A DNA stretch of 64,000 bases, taken from Lepisosteus oculatus. Lineage: Eukaryota; Chordata; Actinopteri; Semionotiformes; Lepisosteidae. The stretch lies in contig NC_090716.1 in NCBI RefSeq assembly GCF_040954835.1, positions 9,254,775 through 9,318,774 of the forward strand, read 5' to 3'. The notes beneath the pieces are model-generated. The model had not been told where the DNA came from, ran no database searches, and was given only the letters and a program-made list of their open reading frames with translations. Of the stretch, positions 1 through 23,654 are shown in pieces; positions within the stretch are counted from its first letter, which is position 1; each line of letters opens with the position of its first letter. The position numbers and the translations under genes were made by a program.

Positions 1-570
1 TGCACTTTGCTCAGTGTAAAACTTGAGTCGTTGCAATATTTTATCCCTTGATTGTTACAAAGAATCCTAAACTGTAATCATTGGTTTGCTGCCATAACAT
101 TAATAGTTATTGCCTGTGTTTCTACCTCCTAGTAATGGGCTTTGTTATGTGCTGGGTTTGAGTATTCTCCAGTCCTATTTAAAATGACGACAAAAAAAGA
201 GAAAAGCCTGGGCAGGTGCACAAGTCTTTAATGAAAACCTGGTTTACTTGCACAATATGACCTGATTGTGAGATTTTAGCCCTTTAAGTGCTTGGTGTGG
301 TTGTATGTAAACCTGTAATAGCAAGAACTTCTAATGAAAAGCCTTCTTTAATTTGTTCACATGCCCTGATTTTTGTAATATTACCTGTATCTGTCAAACA
401 TTGTGATACTTGAATTTCTTCTCTTCCTGCTGCATGTTCAGGGACTCTTGAAACATGAAATTCTGCCCATGCTGATGGGACATCTTTTGATCAAGAAAGT
501 GTGTCAACATGGAACTTTTAACCTGTCTTTTTAACTTTAAATCGGTGAATAAAAAGTTAACTGAGACCAA
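1..570 (+). other. Probable 3' UTR end of a plus-strand gene (EIF4G2 by synteny)
   Basis: No coding exon is visible. The stretch is AT-rich, non-repetitive and ends with an AATAAA signal at 548-553; a second plus-strand AATAAA lies at 1051-1056. In human the neighbour beyond CTR9 is EIF4G2, transcribed toward CTR9, and that orientation corresponds to the plus strand here. The identification rests on gene order only; I could not confirm it from protein sequence. Confidence 0.35.
548..553 (+). terminator. Candidate polyadenylation signal AATAAA
   Basis: Canonical hexamer on the plus strand at the end of the putative 3' UTR entering from the left edge. It is supported only by the motif and by the expected convergent gene order. 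Confidence 0.3.
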
Positions 571-1419
571 ATGATTGGCTATTGAATTCCCCCTCTATCC
601 TGTTCTTGAAATAATGAAGGCTTGTACTCTGGTTAGCAGAAGAGGGACTAGGATGCAGGTAATGCATAATTTAACATCTTAAATTAGAATACAATCATGG
701 CAGTATGGGCATGTCCCTGCACATAACAATTTCACTTTTAATGTGCTCTAGAGTTGTACATGTAAATGATTTTCCATCTGTAAGGTGTGAAAGATTAATG
801 TGCTGAAAATGTCGTGTACCACTATTACTTCATCTTCAGTATAGTTATACACTGTTAAGATCTTATTGCTGAAATCATTATGTATCTTTAATTGGTTCTC
901 TTTCCAGCCATACTGTAAAATAAGGATTGTAAACCTTTTAAATCAGTTCAAATGTATTATTTCCCTGAAAACTATTAGCCTTATTGTTACTATTCCTTTA
1001 TTAAATGGCCAATGCAGAGGAATGTGTAACCTGACTGCTCTGGAACGCCTAATAAAAATAAGCAACAGTTACAACACTTCTGGTATTTATGAGCAGTCAT
1101 CCTTTTGAACTATGGTGGAGTGATGAAGTCAGTCTAATGCTAATCACTGAAAATATCTGACCTCATTTTACAACTCAAGCAGTTCCCGGTGTATTCAATA
1201 CAATATTTGATTTTGGGAGTACTCAACGTGATTGATAGCTTCAAGCTTCATTATAATCAAAGGATAGGTATATACAATTGTGTATATTTTCATCCTTGGA
1301 AAATATATACTTTGTACAGCTAGGTATTTCAAATGAAATAAGCAATCTTCCACTGATTGTAACAGCATACAGTTACAGACATGATTAAAGTTTCACAATT
1401 GCTAAGGTATAAATGTAAT

Positions 1420-1425
1420 TTTATT
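1420..1425 (-). terminator. Candidate polyadenylation signal of the coiled-coil gene
   Basis: AATAAA on the minus strand (TTTATT on plus), about 250 nt beyond the TAG stop at 1673-1675. It is the nearest canonical hexamer downstream of the stop that I see. Confidence 0.35.
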
Positions 1426-1672
1426 TCAAGTCTCAAAAGCTTGGAAAAGGTGTGTAAGAAGCTGAAATGCTAAATGTTCCTAACCACCAAACATAGATGA
1501 CTTTGGTTTGGCGGTTTTGTATCCACACAGTTTGATTCTTTCAAATGTATTTAAAAAAGGGTATTTTTCAAAGGTCAAAGTCCTTTGTTACATGCCAGTC
1601 TAATGCATTTGTAGGCTTTAACCCAATGAAAAGCAGTCATTCAGTCTTCTGCTGGCAGCCAAAAATACTCTA

Positions 1673-4600
1673 CTACTTTTGTTGTTCTTCGTGCTGATCC
1701 CATCTCTGGAACTCCTTGAGGCAAGAGTTCGCTAAAATGAACTGGTGATGAGCCTCTTGTAGAGCTTGAACTTGGAGCAGTAATCCTGTATAAGAGTCTG
1801 CAGAAGATGGGGGAATATTTGTTAAAACCAAGATAAGGGTATGTTTGGTCTATAATTGACTTAGTAAATTGGCTTTTAAACTTTGTAAATTTTAATCACT
1901 GTGCAATCTGAATAATACATTCTTGACATCTTTTAGAAAGCCAAGCTGGTAGATTTCCATTTGTGCTACATTCTTTTCTTTAGGAGAATACTTGGCAGGA
2001 TTTAAAATAAAAAAAAAAAATCACACAATTGCATAAGTTCCTGCTCATTCAAGTATCCATGGTGATGTTTCTTGTTTTGATTTTGGTCTCTAAGGAAGAC
2101 ATTGGACTGAGTTTGTTTTAAAAGACTGATTTTATGAATAATGAGGAAAATATTTCCTACAGACCTAACATTGATATCGCAAAAATAGAATAGTGTGGTA
2201 CGAGCACAAGGAAAGGGCACAGGTACAGTTACTATAATATTGATAGAACAGCTGTTTTGACCATCTGCTTGGGCCGATGTATGGTGCTGAAAGCATGCTG
2301 ACACTGCGCTTGCCTGCGATGAAGTACACAAATAGTATCAAGTGGGGGGGGGGGGGCAATATACCCTTCAATACATAAGATAAAATATAATACAAAGTCA
2401 CATTTTGCATCTGCAGAAATTGTTACATTTAAGAAAAATGTAGTCGTCTGGACTTCTTGATTTTTGCCTTTCAGCCAATGAGTTAGGCGTGTTGACAATA
2501 ATTACAGGTCTATTTTCAAGTTTAAATTGTACAACACATAGGGCTTGATGAGCAGAGCCTGATTAGCACTAAAAGTGCTGCATATTGTGTCCTAAATGTC
2601 TTTTGTTCTATAAACAGTATACAGCTTATGACACAAATTTAAGAAGAAACTTTTCTCCAGCATCCATGTCCTAAGGAAAGATTGAGTATGGTACATAAAG
2701 GCAGTCTATTGCTAGTTCCTGACAGCATGCCGTGTGGCATGGTATTTGATACAATTTCAAGTTTATGGCCATCTATGATTTTAGACACTTTACAGTTTCT
2801 GAAGTGTGCTGTGAGGAGTACCGTACGCGTGAAATGGAACCATAGGACATGCTAAAGTGGAACCAAGAGTGGATCAAAAATAGTAGTCCGAAAATCATCA
2901 CCATCTAAACAGTAAATTGGAAGACAAATCACACTCGTGGCATTAAAGCCATCACCCAGGAGGTCAACAACAGGACGAAAGGCAATATTCACACATGATT
3001 GCACAGAGATGATAGTGGCACCAAATCTTTAGAAAGTGGTGTAAGAAATAGAGCAGGTGCATCCACTGATGGAAATCTGGATATGGAGTCTATAAAACAC
3101 TTGAATCTTTGTGACAGTGTTATTTGTAAGACATTTTTCTCTTGGAGTGGATTAAAGTTATTGTATTCTGTCAATGGCGCTAAGACCTCCTCTGTGGTGA
3201 CATGACATTGCACTACCGGCATTAATGAAATCGCAAGGTCAAGGATTGTACCTGTAGCACCACAGTAGCTAAAAGAGAATGGTGTAAGGAAGGTGATATA
3301 AATAGGAAAACTGACATGACATATATATATAATCTATTCCAACAAATACACTTTAAAACATCATTGTAGCACATACATGTAGACTTCGCATATGTCTACT
3401 GTATGTACCTTGAATATACAAGGTGTTCATATAATTTTTTGTTCTTTTCAGATAACTGAATTGTAAAAACTGCACTGTGAAGCAATATAATTAGGCACTA
3501 AAGCAAATGTACAAATAACAACATGGACATGTCCTTCGAGACATACTGAGAGCAGTCGGGAAGACACTGATGAGTTCAACACCTTCTGCCCTTTGTTAAT
3601 GCACCAGATTTCATTCTGACACAGTTTATCATTTTTGCACTAGCATTTTTGAACTGACCTACTAGAGTTTTAGAATCAAACAATATAGAAATAGAGATAC
3701 ACAAGGAAGATTATAAACAAAGAGGTAATTCATTCTATCTAACTCATTTGGTCGGGATGTGTATATCTATGTACTTAACATTCATTTGGAACAAGATAAG
3801 TATTAATCACTCCGCACCAGAATCTCTGTAACAAACGTGTAACACTGTTACCTGTCTGGATTTCTGCCCGGCTCTTCTGCTACTGTGTCAGGTGTAGAAA
3901 AATATACCGGTTCTCCTTCCTGGTTGTGAAAAGAGATTCACTTTATACTAATGACTTCCCTTTCCTTTGGAATTGTTATGTTACACTACTTATCAGCTGC
4001 TGTCATCCATTCACTGGGGGAATTTCTGATTTTGGCACAGTTGGTTAACAGCTTTGAGAAGAAAGAAACTTTTAGGGAGTGTGGTATCATAGGGAGGTAA
4101 CTGCCTACACCTACAGTATCTAGTTCAATTGAAACAGCTCTCTACAAAATACTGGTTTTGTGGTTCTGCTCATTCTTTCACTTTGTCTTGAAAACAAGAT
4201 GAAGAACAAAGCTCTGCATCTCAATGTCTGACCATTGTTGTGAATTTGAAGCTTTAGGAATTTCAGAAAATTAAAACGAAAAACTTTAGCCTGAATGCAG
4301 AATACCTAGATGTTTAATGTGAATTTCAAAGATGAGAGTAAGATGGTTCTAAGTTCTCCATTGCACAGCCTTTCTGGGGCCCCACAGTACAATTTTGTCT
4401 TGAATACTTACCATCAAATGTCTTGGAGTCCCATCTTGATTTTTCAGGATTTTAATTTTCTGGTCATTTTCAGTCACACATAAGAAATAACTCTTGATAT
4501 TCACCTGGCACTGAGAGGGAACATTGATACAAATGATACAATCAATAATGACTATATGCATGTCTGAGTACTTGCTATATAAAATGTCTGTAGTAATCGC

Positions 4601-7600
4601 TGGTTACTTAAAAAGTCCTGTAGGAGTACAGAACCAATTCTAAAAAGCATGTTTTATGAAGTAACTGAAAGTTGTGTCATTTTACATGGTGCTGAAGGAC
4701 ACTCGTGGGATATGGAAGCACTGAGGAAGAGAAAACAGTCGATTCTACTTCATCCCGAAGGGCAGGTGTTTGTGGGGAGCTGGGGACTTACTCCTTTGTT
4801 CTGTCTCTGGGAGTGTAGCTCCTCCTGGGCCTTGAGGACGTCGGCCAAGGCCTGGTGTCTCTCCCTCCACACGAGGCCCTCCGCCATCCTCTCCTGCCTC
4901 TCGTGCTCCAGCAGCCTCTTCTCGCGCTCCGCCTCCAGCCTCGCTTTCACGGCCTGCTCGCTCGCCTCCTCAGCCGACAGGGCCCGGCACCTGAAGCTCA
5001 CCTCCCTAGTGGGGTCCAGCAGAGTGAGGGCTTGGAAATGCGCAGGGCGCTGCGGAAACCTACAGTCTTTACACTTGCTATTATTTCCTTTGGGAGATAT
5101 TGATACGCCACATCTGTGTACGGCGTTTGTCCAGCCTTTCTTAATGTCACCTTAAGATGTCGTAGATTCTGCTTTCAAGTCTTACAAGTTATCACTTCTA
5201 GAGGGCAAAAGCAATATATGTTTTCACCAAGTGATTCCTTATTGAAAATTAATGTCCTAAAAAACACCACTAAATACTCATGGGCATTGTTTGCAGTCAA
5301 TTTTGCTGTTTCATATTTTAGTATTTAATGTGTGACTAATGTCTACTTTTTATTACAGTAGAGAACGACTTTCACTGCTTTGCAGGAAACCTATTTAAAG
5401 CTTTGCTAAGAGTGTAATTATCCGCTGCTCGGTTTAATCACCTCACAGGCGAATGTAATTAATTAATCTCTTCGTAAAGTGATAAGTGACTTAACAACCA
5501 AGGATGAAACACCAAATGCTACATTAATTAAGGTGATTCAATTAAAGCTGCCTTTTAGTTATTGTTATACTTTCTACTTTCATAATTCTGAAAAGGAGTA
5601 GAGGTGACACCTAACATTTGGTTTAATTTTATTCAGGAAAAGGAGACATTTTTCAATTGAAAATCTGAGTACTATGTTCAAAGAGCTTCACTGCTGTGTG
5701 GTTTGTGTACCACCTCAATATTCACTTGCTTTCTTGAACTGTTTTATGAACTACACACCTTTCATGTTTTTTTTTACAATGTCACAGCTGTGGTGTTGTA
5801 AAAAGAGTTTTAGACAGAAAAAGGCCTTTTCTTTTTGGAAAGGGAAAGATGAAAAACTATACTTCAATATTAATGCAAGATTGTTTGCACTAAAATATCT
5901 ACCAAAAAGATATTAAAAGACTCACTTTTCTTTGAGCTTCACATTCTGCTCAGTGAGCTCCTTCAATTTGTGTCGCAGTTCATTCCTCTCGTGTTCTAAG
6001 TCTCGGTTTTCTTCCAGAAGAACTTGTCTTTCTACCGAAATCTTGTCTAATTTTAGTTTGCATTCAAAGTAGTTCTTCTCTCCTTGGTTGAGCAATTGCT
6101 GAACATCGTTTAGCTAAAAACAGAAATATATTTATTAAAATATATAACAGATTGAGCAAAATTTCTGAAAAGAAACCAAGTGTATCTTAATTATAGTGGA
6201 CAGCCCCTCAATACTTCTGGTACCCTACAGGAATTTAAATTTATGCTCAGCATTTAAAACTGGAACAGAAGTGGAAATACTGATCAAGACTTACAAAAAT
6301 GCAGAGGAAGCTGAGCACACAAGCATGAACTTCCTATCAGAAGCCTCAAGAGAGATGTTTTGCTCTATGTTGTGGTTTTTACCACCAAACCATACAGAGC
6401 AATTTTGTTTTCTAGTAGTTTATTATGAAATCCTTCATCCGTGCATATATATACAGTGTATGCATCACAGCCTTTTGCCCAAAGAAACCTTGATTGATCA
6501 AGCGCCAAAGTCTAGGGATTTAAATAAGACATTTTGCTGAAACATAGAAACAGTTCAAAAACTGCCTCCAAAGAGTACAGAACATTGGAAACAGAAGGTT
6601 AATCTATTTCAAGGGCCTTTTTGAGGTCTAATAAACCTAATACAGTATTAAAAAGCTGCAGACACCTCTCTATAGACACTGCTTATTGTCCAGTTCACCT
6701 TGCATTAACCTGTTCAGCCCTTAAGAGAGAGGTCAGTTAGATTTATTTCAAAATAGTCTAGTCATCCATCCGTTTTCTAAGCGCCTCTTCCAATTCCGGG
6801 ACACGGGGGAGCTAGAGCCTATCCCAGCAAGCAACAGGCACAAGCAGGGTACACCCTGCAGGGACACCAGTCCATTGCAGGGCAGACAGGCACAAACACA
6901 TTCACACCCCGGCCTGTTTTCCCAAAAGCTGGTTAACCTACCAGTATCTTTTTTGGACTGCGGAGAACATCCACACAAACATGGGGAGAACATACAAATT
7001 CCACACAGATAGCACCCCAGGTCTGGTATCTGGTACCCCAGCACTGCAAGTCAGCAATGCTAATCAGTGCGCCACCATGCCACCATACTCCGAAACCGTG
7101 AATCGTGGAACTATCCCTCCTGGAGGCGTGGTGTACCCTGGTCTTCAGATGCTGCAGCTCCTCCGTCAGCTTGCCCTTCTCCGCCAGTGCCAAGTCTTTC
7201 TCCACCTCTGAATCCTTCGCCCGAGCCTCGGCCTGCGCCCGGCTCCTCTCTGCCTCACATCTGGCCACATCTGCATCTCCAGCTGCCCTGGTGCACAGGC
7301 TCACCCTCTGCTGGCAGACGTGGAGCTTCTGCTTCAACTGCAGCAGTTCAAAAAGGAGATATCAACTGGAGCCATCACGTCACTGGGCTGGCTGCTGGAG
7401 AAGTACAGTAAAATTAGATCTCGAGGAGGAATATTGACTCTTGTCTCCAATTGTCAATCGTTGTTGCGATAATGATATGACAAAGCTTTGTTTTGATAAT
7501 ACCACCAAAGTTAACGGCCACTTCCTGAAGGCCTTGTTAGTGTATGATGCTCAGAAAATTAAAAACCAGCATAACCAATATTTTCTAGGGATGAATGTAA

Positions 7601-9789
7601 AGTGACTGCACTAACGCTAGAAACTTGTGGCATCAAACAGTTATAAATAGCTTTGCAAATCAAAATGACAGCTTATGGAATCTCCAAAGGCACTATCCAA
7701 CACATTCCCAGATTCTTGCGGAATAGAAATATGGAGCACCTCTGTGTACCTTTTTTGATGAGGCGTGGTGAACACAAGTTTATGTTTTTGGTGATGTAAA
7801 CCAGTTCGAACCACTTTTTGACAATTTGAAAAATTTCTGAGCAAAGCCAGTGATGAAAGGCCCAAGTGTCTGGATGTACCGAGAGAGAAGAGAGACATGC
7901 CCTGAGAGCACAGCACAGCTGACTAGAACCTTGCTTCTCTGCTGATCCACTGTACAGCCAGAGCAATGCCTGTTTTCTGGTCTGGTTCTGGCATCATACT
8001 CGGCTAGGAAACAAACTGCAGTGTACTGGTGCACAGTTTGCACCTTGCCACGTAATCAAGCAGATTGCTTATATAAGGAGTAAATAGTGTCCAGTGAGTG
8101 TGATGCGTTTTTAAAGAGTTTCAAAATTAGATGGGAAATCTCACTTAAAAAATATAGTTAGCTGGTGTGACTGCAGCTAAGAAGCTGGTAGTCCAGTGTT
8201 GGTTTCCTTTCTATTCACTGTCACGGCAACAGTGCACGATTAATTTTCAGCATATTATTTTACTACAACTCTCTAAATCTAAGGCGTGCTCCTCCTGTTG
8301 TCTTAAGAATGTGGGAGGAGTTTTTTTCTGGTATGTCACCAATGATACGGATACATTGGTGTTGGATGTCTGGGGTTTTGTCGCTGTCCTATTCTAACTT
8401 TATGTAAATTGAATGTTTAAGAAAGTATGAATAAAAATCTTAAAACATAATGTACTATACAGTGGTGAAACTTCTGTTCTCTGACCAAACTGCCACCTAG
8501 TGTTGAGTACAGATTCAGCAACAAGCCTTGTAACAATACTCTGTTCTTCATGACATCTCTCATACAGTATCTGCCTAGAAACCACTATTTTCTATTAATT
8601 GCTTTGAGCTTGGATTACTTTATGTGGAGATAAATTAACTATAATCTGGATCCTGGCTCACCAGGAAAAAAACTGATCAAACTCAAACAGATAAAAGTGC
8701 AACAAAAATAGTGCTTTTCCCTGAAAAGGCAAAGAATTTAAAAATACATCTACTTAGCTGGACCAAATATTCACTATATAAACATTTATTTGACAACTAA
8801 TTTAGAATAGGAAACCAGAGACCTGGAATGATGAGCTGTTCCAAAGTTTTGTTATAACACTTGTTCACTCACCATCCAGAAATAGAAGTAGAAACGTTTC
8901 TAATCTCTTTTAAAAAAGCAGATAACACAGACAAAAACCAAGGCCTACTCCAACTCCCCAGATATATGCATGTCTGTCCATAAATTTGGACACTCCTAGA
9001 CTTCATACAAAGGACTCTAGGGATTGTGGTGATTCTCTTTAATAATTTTGTCAGGTACCTCTTTAACCTGTGCCTGGAGCTCCTGGTTGAGGTTTCTCAG
9101 ATTCCTCATTGTGAGCTCACTCTCCGTCCTCATCATTATCCTCTCCATGTGAATCTCGCTGGTCAGGTACTTGTTCTGCTGCTTCAAATCCTCACATTCC
9201 TACAACAAAACAAAACAAGTCCTGCCGAATCTCCAGATTGCTGTGTGAAAAATCCCCACTTTACAGCTCTACAGTCGGTTCTCCAAAAGTGTTCTCTAGG
9301 CCTCCATTTTAGAAAACTTCAAAATGTGAAAATGACCCTTTCCACACAGTAATAGCAATCACTCAAAGTCCTTACTGATTTAAAATCTGCTGCCTGTTTG
9401 GTGACCATGCAGAAGACGCATTAAAAATATTTATTTCATTTCTTCCAGGTGCATTTGTTAAAAAAAATAATTCCTACCTTTCTCTTCCTCACCAGTTCTC
9501 CCTGTAAGCGACTGATCTGGATAAAGGAAGTTGCCGGGCTGAGGGCACTTACAGGCCTCACCATCCTGACCGGTTTCCGACAGGGACGAGACACCATGCC
9601 ACTGTCCAGGAACGGGGCGTGGTCGCTGCCTTTCTCGTCCTGACCATCTTTGCCACTACTGAGCCTGTCATTCACATGACTGCTGCTGAGGGAGAGAGAC
9701 TTATAAAGAGTCCCACTCTCCAAGACAGGCGATCGGTTAGAGGAGCAAACAATCTGCAAGCTCCCGTTTGAAGTGTTCTTCAGAGACAT
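1673..9789 (-). CDS. Unrecognised coiled-coil protein, 454 residues, nine coding exons
   Basis: Exons in transcript order: 9789-9478, 9199-9059, 7337-7137, 6113-5926, 5005-4792, 4510-4412, 3919-3852, 3268-3252 and 1797-1673. Every join has AG/GT signals and consistent phase; the total is 1365 nt including the TAG stop. Residues 1-104 are Ser-rich and low in predicted structure, starting at MSLKNTSNGS. Residues 105-352 form a long charged coiled coil with heptad-like Leu spacing (for example LEEENRDLEHERNEL-type repeats in exon 4 and an Arg/Glu/Ala-rich exon 5). Residues 353-413 are a short non-coil segment containing KILKNQDGTPRHLM. Residues 414-454 are a final short helix ending HEEQQK. No signal peptide, membrane segment or catalytic motif is visible. 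I do not recognise the family, and I recall no protein-coding gene between CTR9 and EIF4G2 in human. It lies tandem to CTR9 on the same strand. Exon 8 (17 nt) is the least certain join. Confidence 0.72.
2344..2356 (+). repeat. Poly(G) tract of 13
   Basis: Uninterrupted run of 13 G in the last intron of the coiled-coil gene (1798-3251). The rest of that intron shows no other feature I can name. Confidence 0.9.
3252..3268 (-). other. 17-nt microexon of the coiled-coil gene
   Basis: On the minus strand the segment sits between a CTTTTAG acceptor and a GTACAA donor. It completes an AG|C serine codon from the exon ending at 3852 and leaves one base that joins the last exon, giving S-Y-C-G-A-T. 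Without it the phase to the final exon fails, because the previous exon ends with two bases carried and the final exon needs one. Confidence 0.5.
6762..7084 (-). repeat. tRNA-derived SINE with L2-type 3' tail, minus orientation
   Basis: The reverse complement begins with a tRNA-like head (GGCATGGTGGCGCACTG), followed by a segment like 'gttctccccatgtttgtgtgg' and 'tccattgcagg' family landmarks, and ends in the 'gaaaacggatggatga' tail typical of fish tRNA-SINEs with LINE-like tails. A second, plus-strand copy lies at 31169-31474. It sits in the intron immediately beside coiled-coil exon 7137-7337, only about 50 nt from the splice donor. Confidence 0.7.
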
Positions 9790-11063
9790 CGTTTCAAAGC
9801 TAAATGATCTGGGATGTTGCTCACACCAGTGTGCCCTCTTCAGGTCTCAGCACAGGGGGTTTGAAAGTTTAATCCTGTTGGAATGACTGTTTACTGCACT
9901 GAACAGTGAGGATGAGTCTTGCAGCAGGGCAACTGAATTATTAATGTGCTATGGGACACGTTATTAAAGGAAAAAGAAACCCTATCCCTCCCACACAGAG
10001 AAACCTGACGAGTGATCATACCATTACCAGGGCAAGGTTACAACTTTTTCTAACCACAAGAACTCTGCTGTATTCAGCTTAAAATGTATTTAACACATTT
10101 CTCATACATTTCCATGGTTAATGTATTAATGTGTTGGGTTTCATATTCCTAGGAGATTGAGACAAGAAACAGAAGCTTCTACAGGAGTCAAAGTAATTTC
10201 TGAGCCTTAAAGATTACACCCAATTAGTGCCAGGCAGAGAGCTGTCAGTCTGACATCCTATCACTGCCTACTTAACCAGAAAACCAGTGTAATCAGCTTG
10301 TGAAATAAAACACTTAAGATCAAAATGCATTATTTAAAGATTGCAATTTAAGTAGGGCAAGATATGCTACATATATTTAGCTTTCGGTTCTGGATGACTT
10401 ACATTACACTGAAAGCTGAAAGTAGGCTGCCTTTCTTGATGTACCCACAAACACATAAATAACACAAAAATAAGCCCTAGAAAGCTTTAAGGGTGGAAAC
10501 TTTCAGTTGTAATAGATTTCATTGCCTACTTATTCTGCAAAGGGTTAGATTTCTGAGTGTTAAAAAACAAAAAAGCTACGTTTACCTTAGACTTGGCTTC
10601 AGAATGCATAAAGAAGCATTCTAGAACCTTGGTATTTTGTCAGTATTTTTTATCTGGAGATACTGTATTTGTTCTTAGGAATTCGTTTTTGTTCTGTCTT
10701 TTGACTGCCATGACACAAAATACTTGCCCAGATTCATTAGACCTGAACACAATGAGAGGCATGCTTCTCTGACAACTGCCTTTGGACTGTTGTGTGGCAT
10801 TAATTTGCAGAATTCATAATTCCAGTTATTCCCAATGTGTGACGAAGACAAAGCACAGTGTGGAACATGCATGGAAATATATACACTGCATATTTATGAT
10901 TATATTAAATGGAATTCCCCAATATACAGCACCATCCAGTGAGTGGGTGTGGGGGATTATAACGTTTCAAGACACCAGGTGTATGGCAACATTTTACTTT
11001 TACTGGCAAGCAACACTGCTCTTAAACACAATAAAGATCTTAACAGTGGATCATTTATGACAT
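9790..11063. other. Intergenic region between coiled-coil gene and CTR9
   Basis: AT-rich, with no exon, SINE or clear CpG-rich promoter. It must hold the 5' leader and promoter of the minus-strand coiled-coil gene next to 9790 and the end of CTR9 transcription near 11064. I see no TATA box placed convincingly. Confidence 0.5.
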
Positions 11064-11069
11064 TTTATT
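11064..11069 (-). terminator. CTR9: Candidate polyadenylation signal of CTR9
   Basis: AATAAA on the minus strand (TTTATT on plus), about 385 nt beyond the CTR9 stop. A weaker ATTAAA lies nearer, at about 11170-11175. Choice between them needs transcript ends. Confidence 0.35.
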
Positions 11070-11451
11070 ATCTACACATCTTTTGCACATGTAGCCGAGC
11101 AACACTTTTACTTTGTTGCCATAAGTAATCTTTTCAAATAATGCTAAGCCTGCACAAAATGTTGACTGATTTAATTGGTGCTTTATATACACTTGTTTCC
11201 CCATTCTGTAATATGCACCACTTTTAAAAGGCTTAACAGAAAAATGTCTATAAACAGCCTGACGTGGATCCAGAAAAAACTTAAAAGTAACTCAAAACAA
11301 ATTCTGGAAGAAGCACTGGTGCCTAAAGTATACAGCTCACTGTTGCAGGAGTTATATGTTCCTGCTTTGTAAGAAATAATGAATACACATTTTAGGTCAT
11401 AAATCCTGAAACACTTCTGTAAAAATACAAAAAGTCTTTTCTTCTCCATGT

Positions 11452-23654
<12,203 letters not shown>

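Noticed and set aside
4649-5155. 168-codon plus-strand open frame
   Set aside because: It is antisense to exon 4792-5005 of the coiled-coil gene, whose Arg/Glu/Ala-rich codons leave the opposite strand open. It has no splice or family support.
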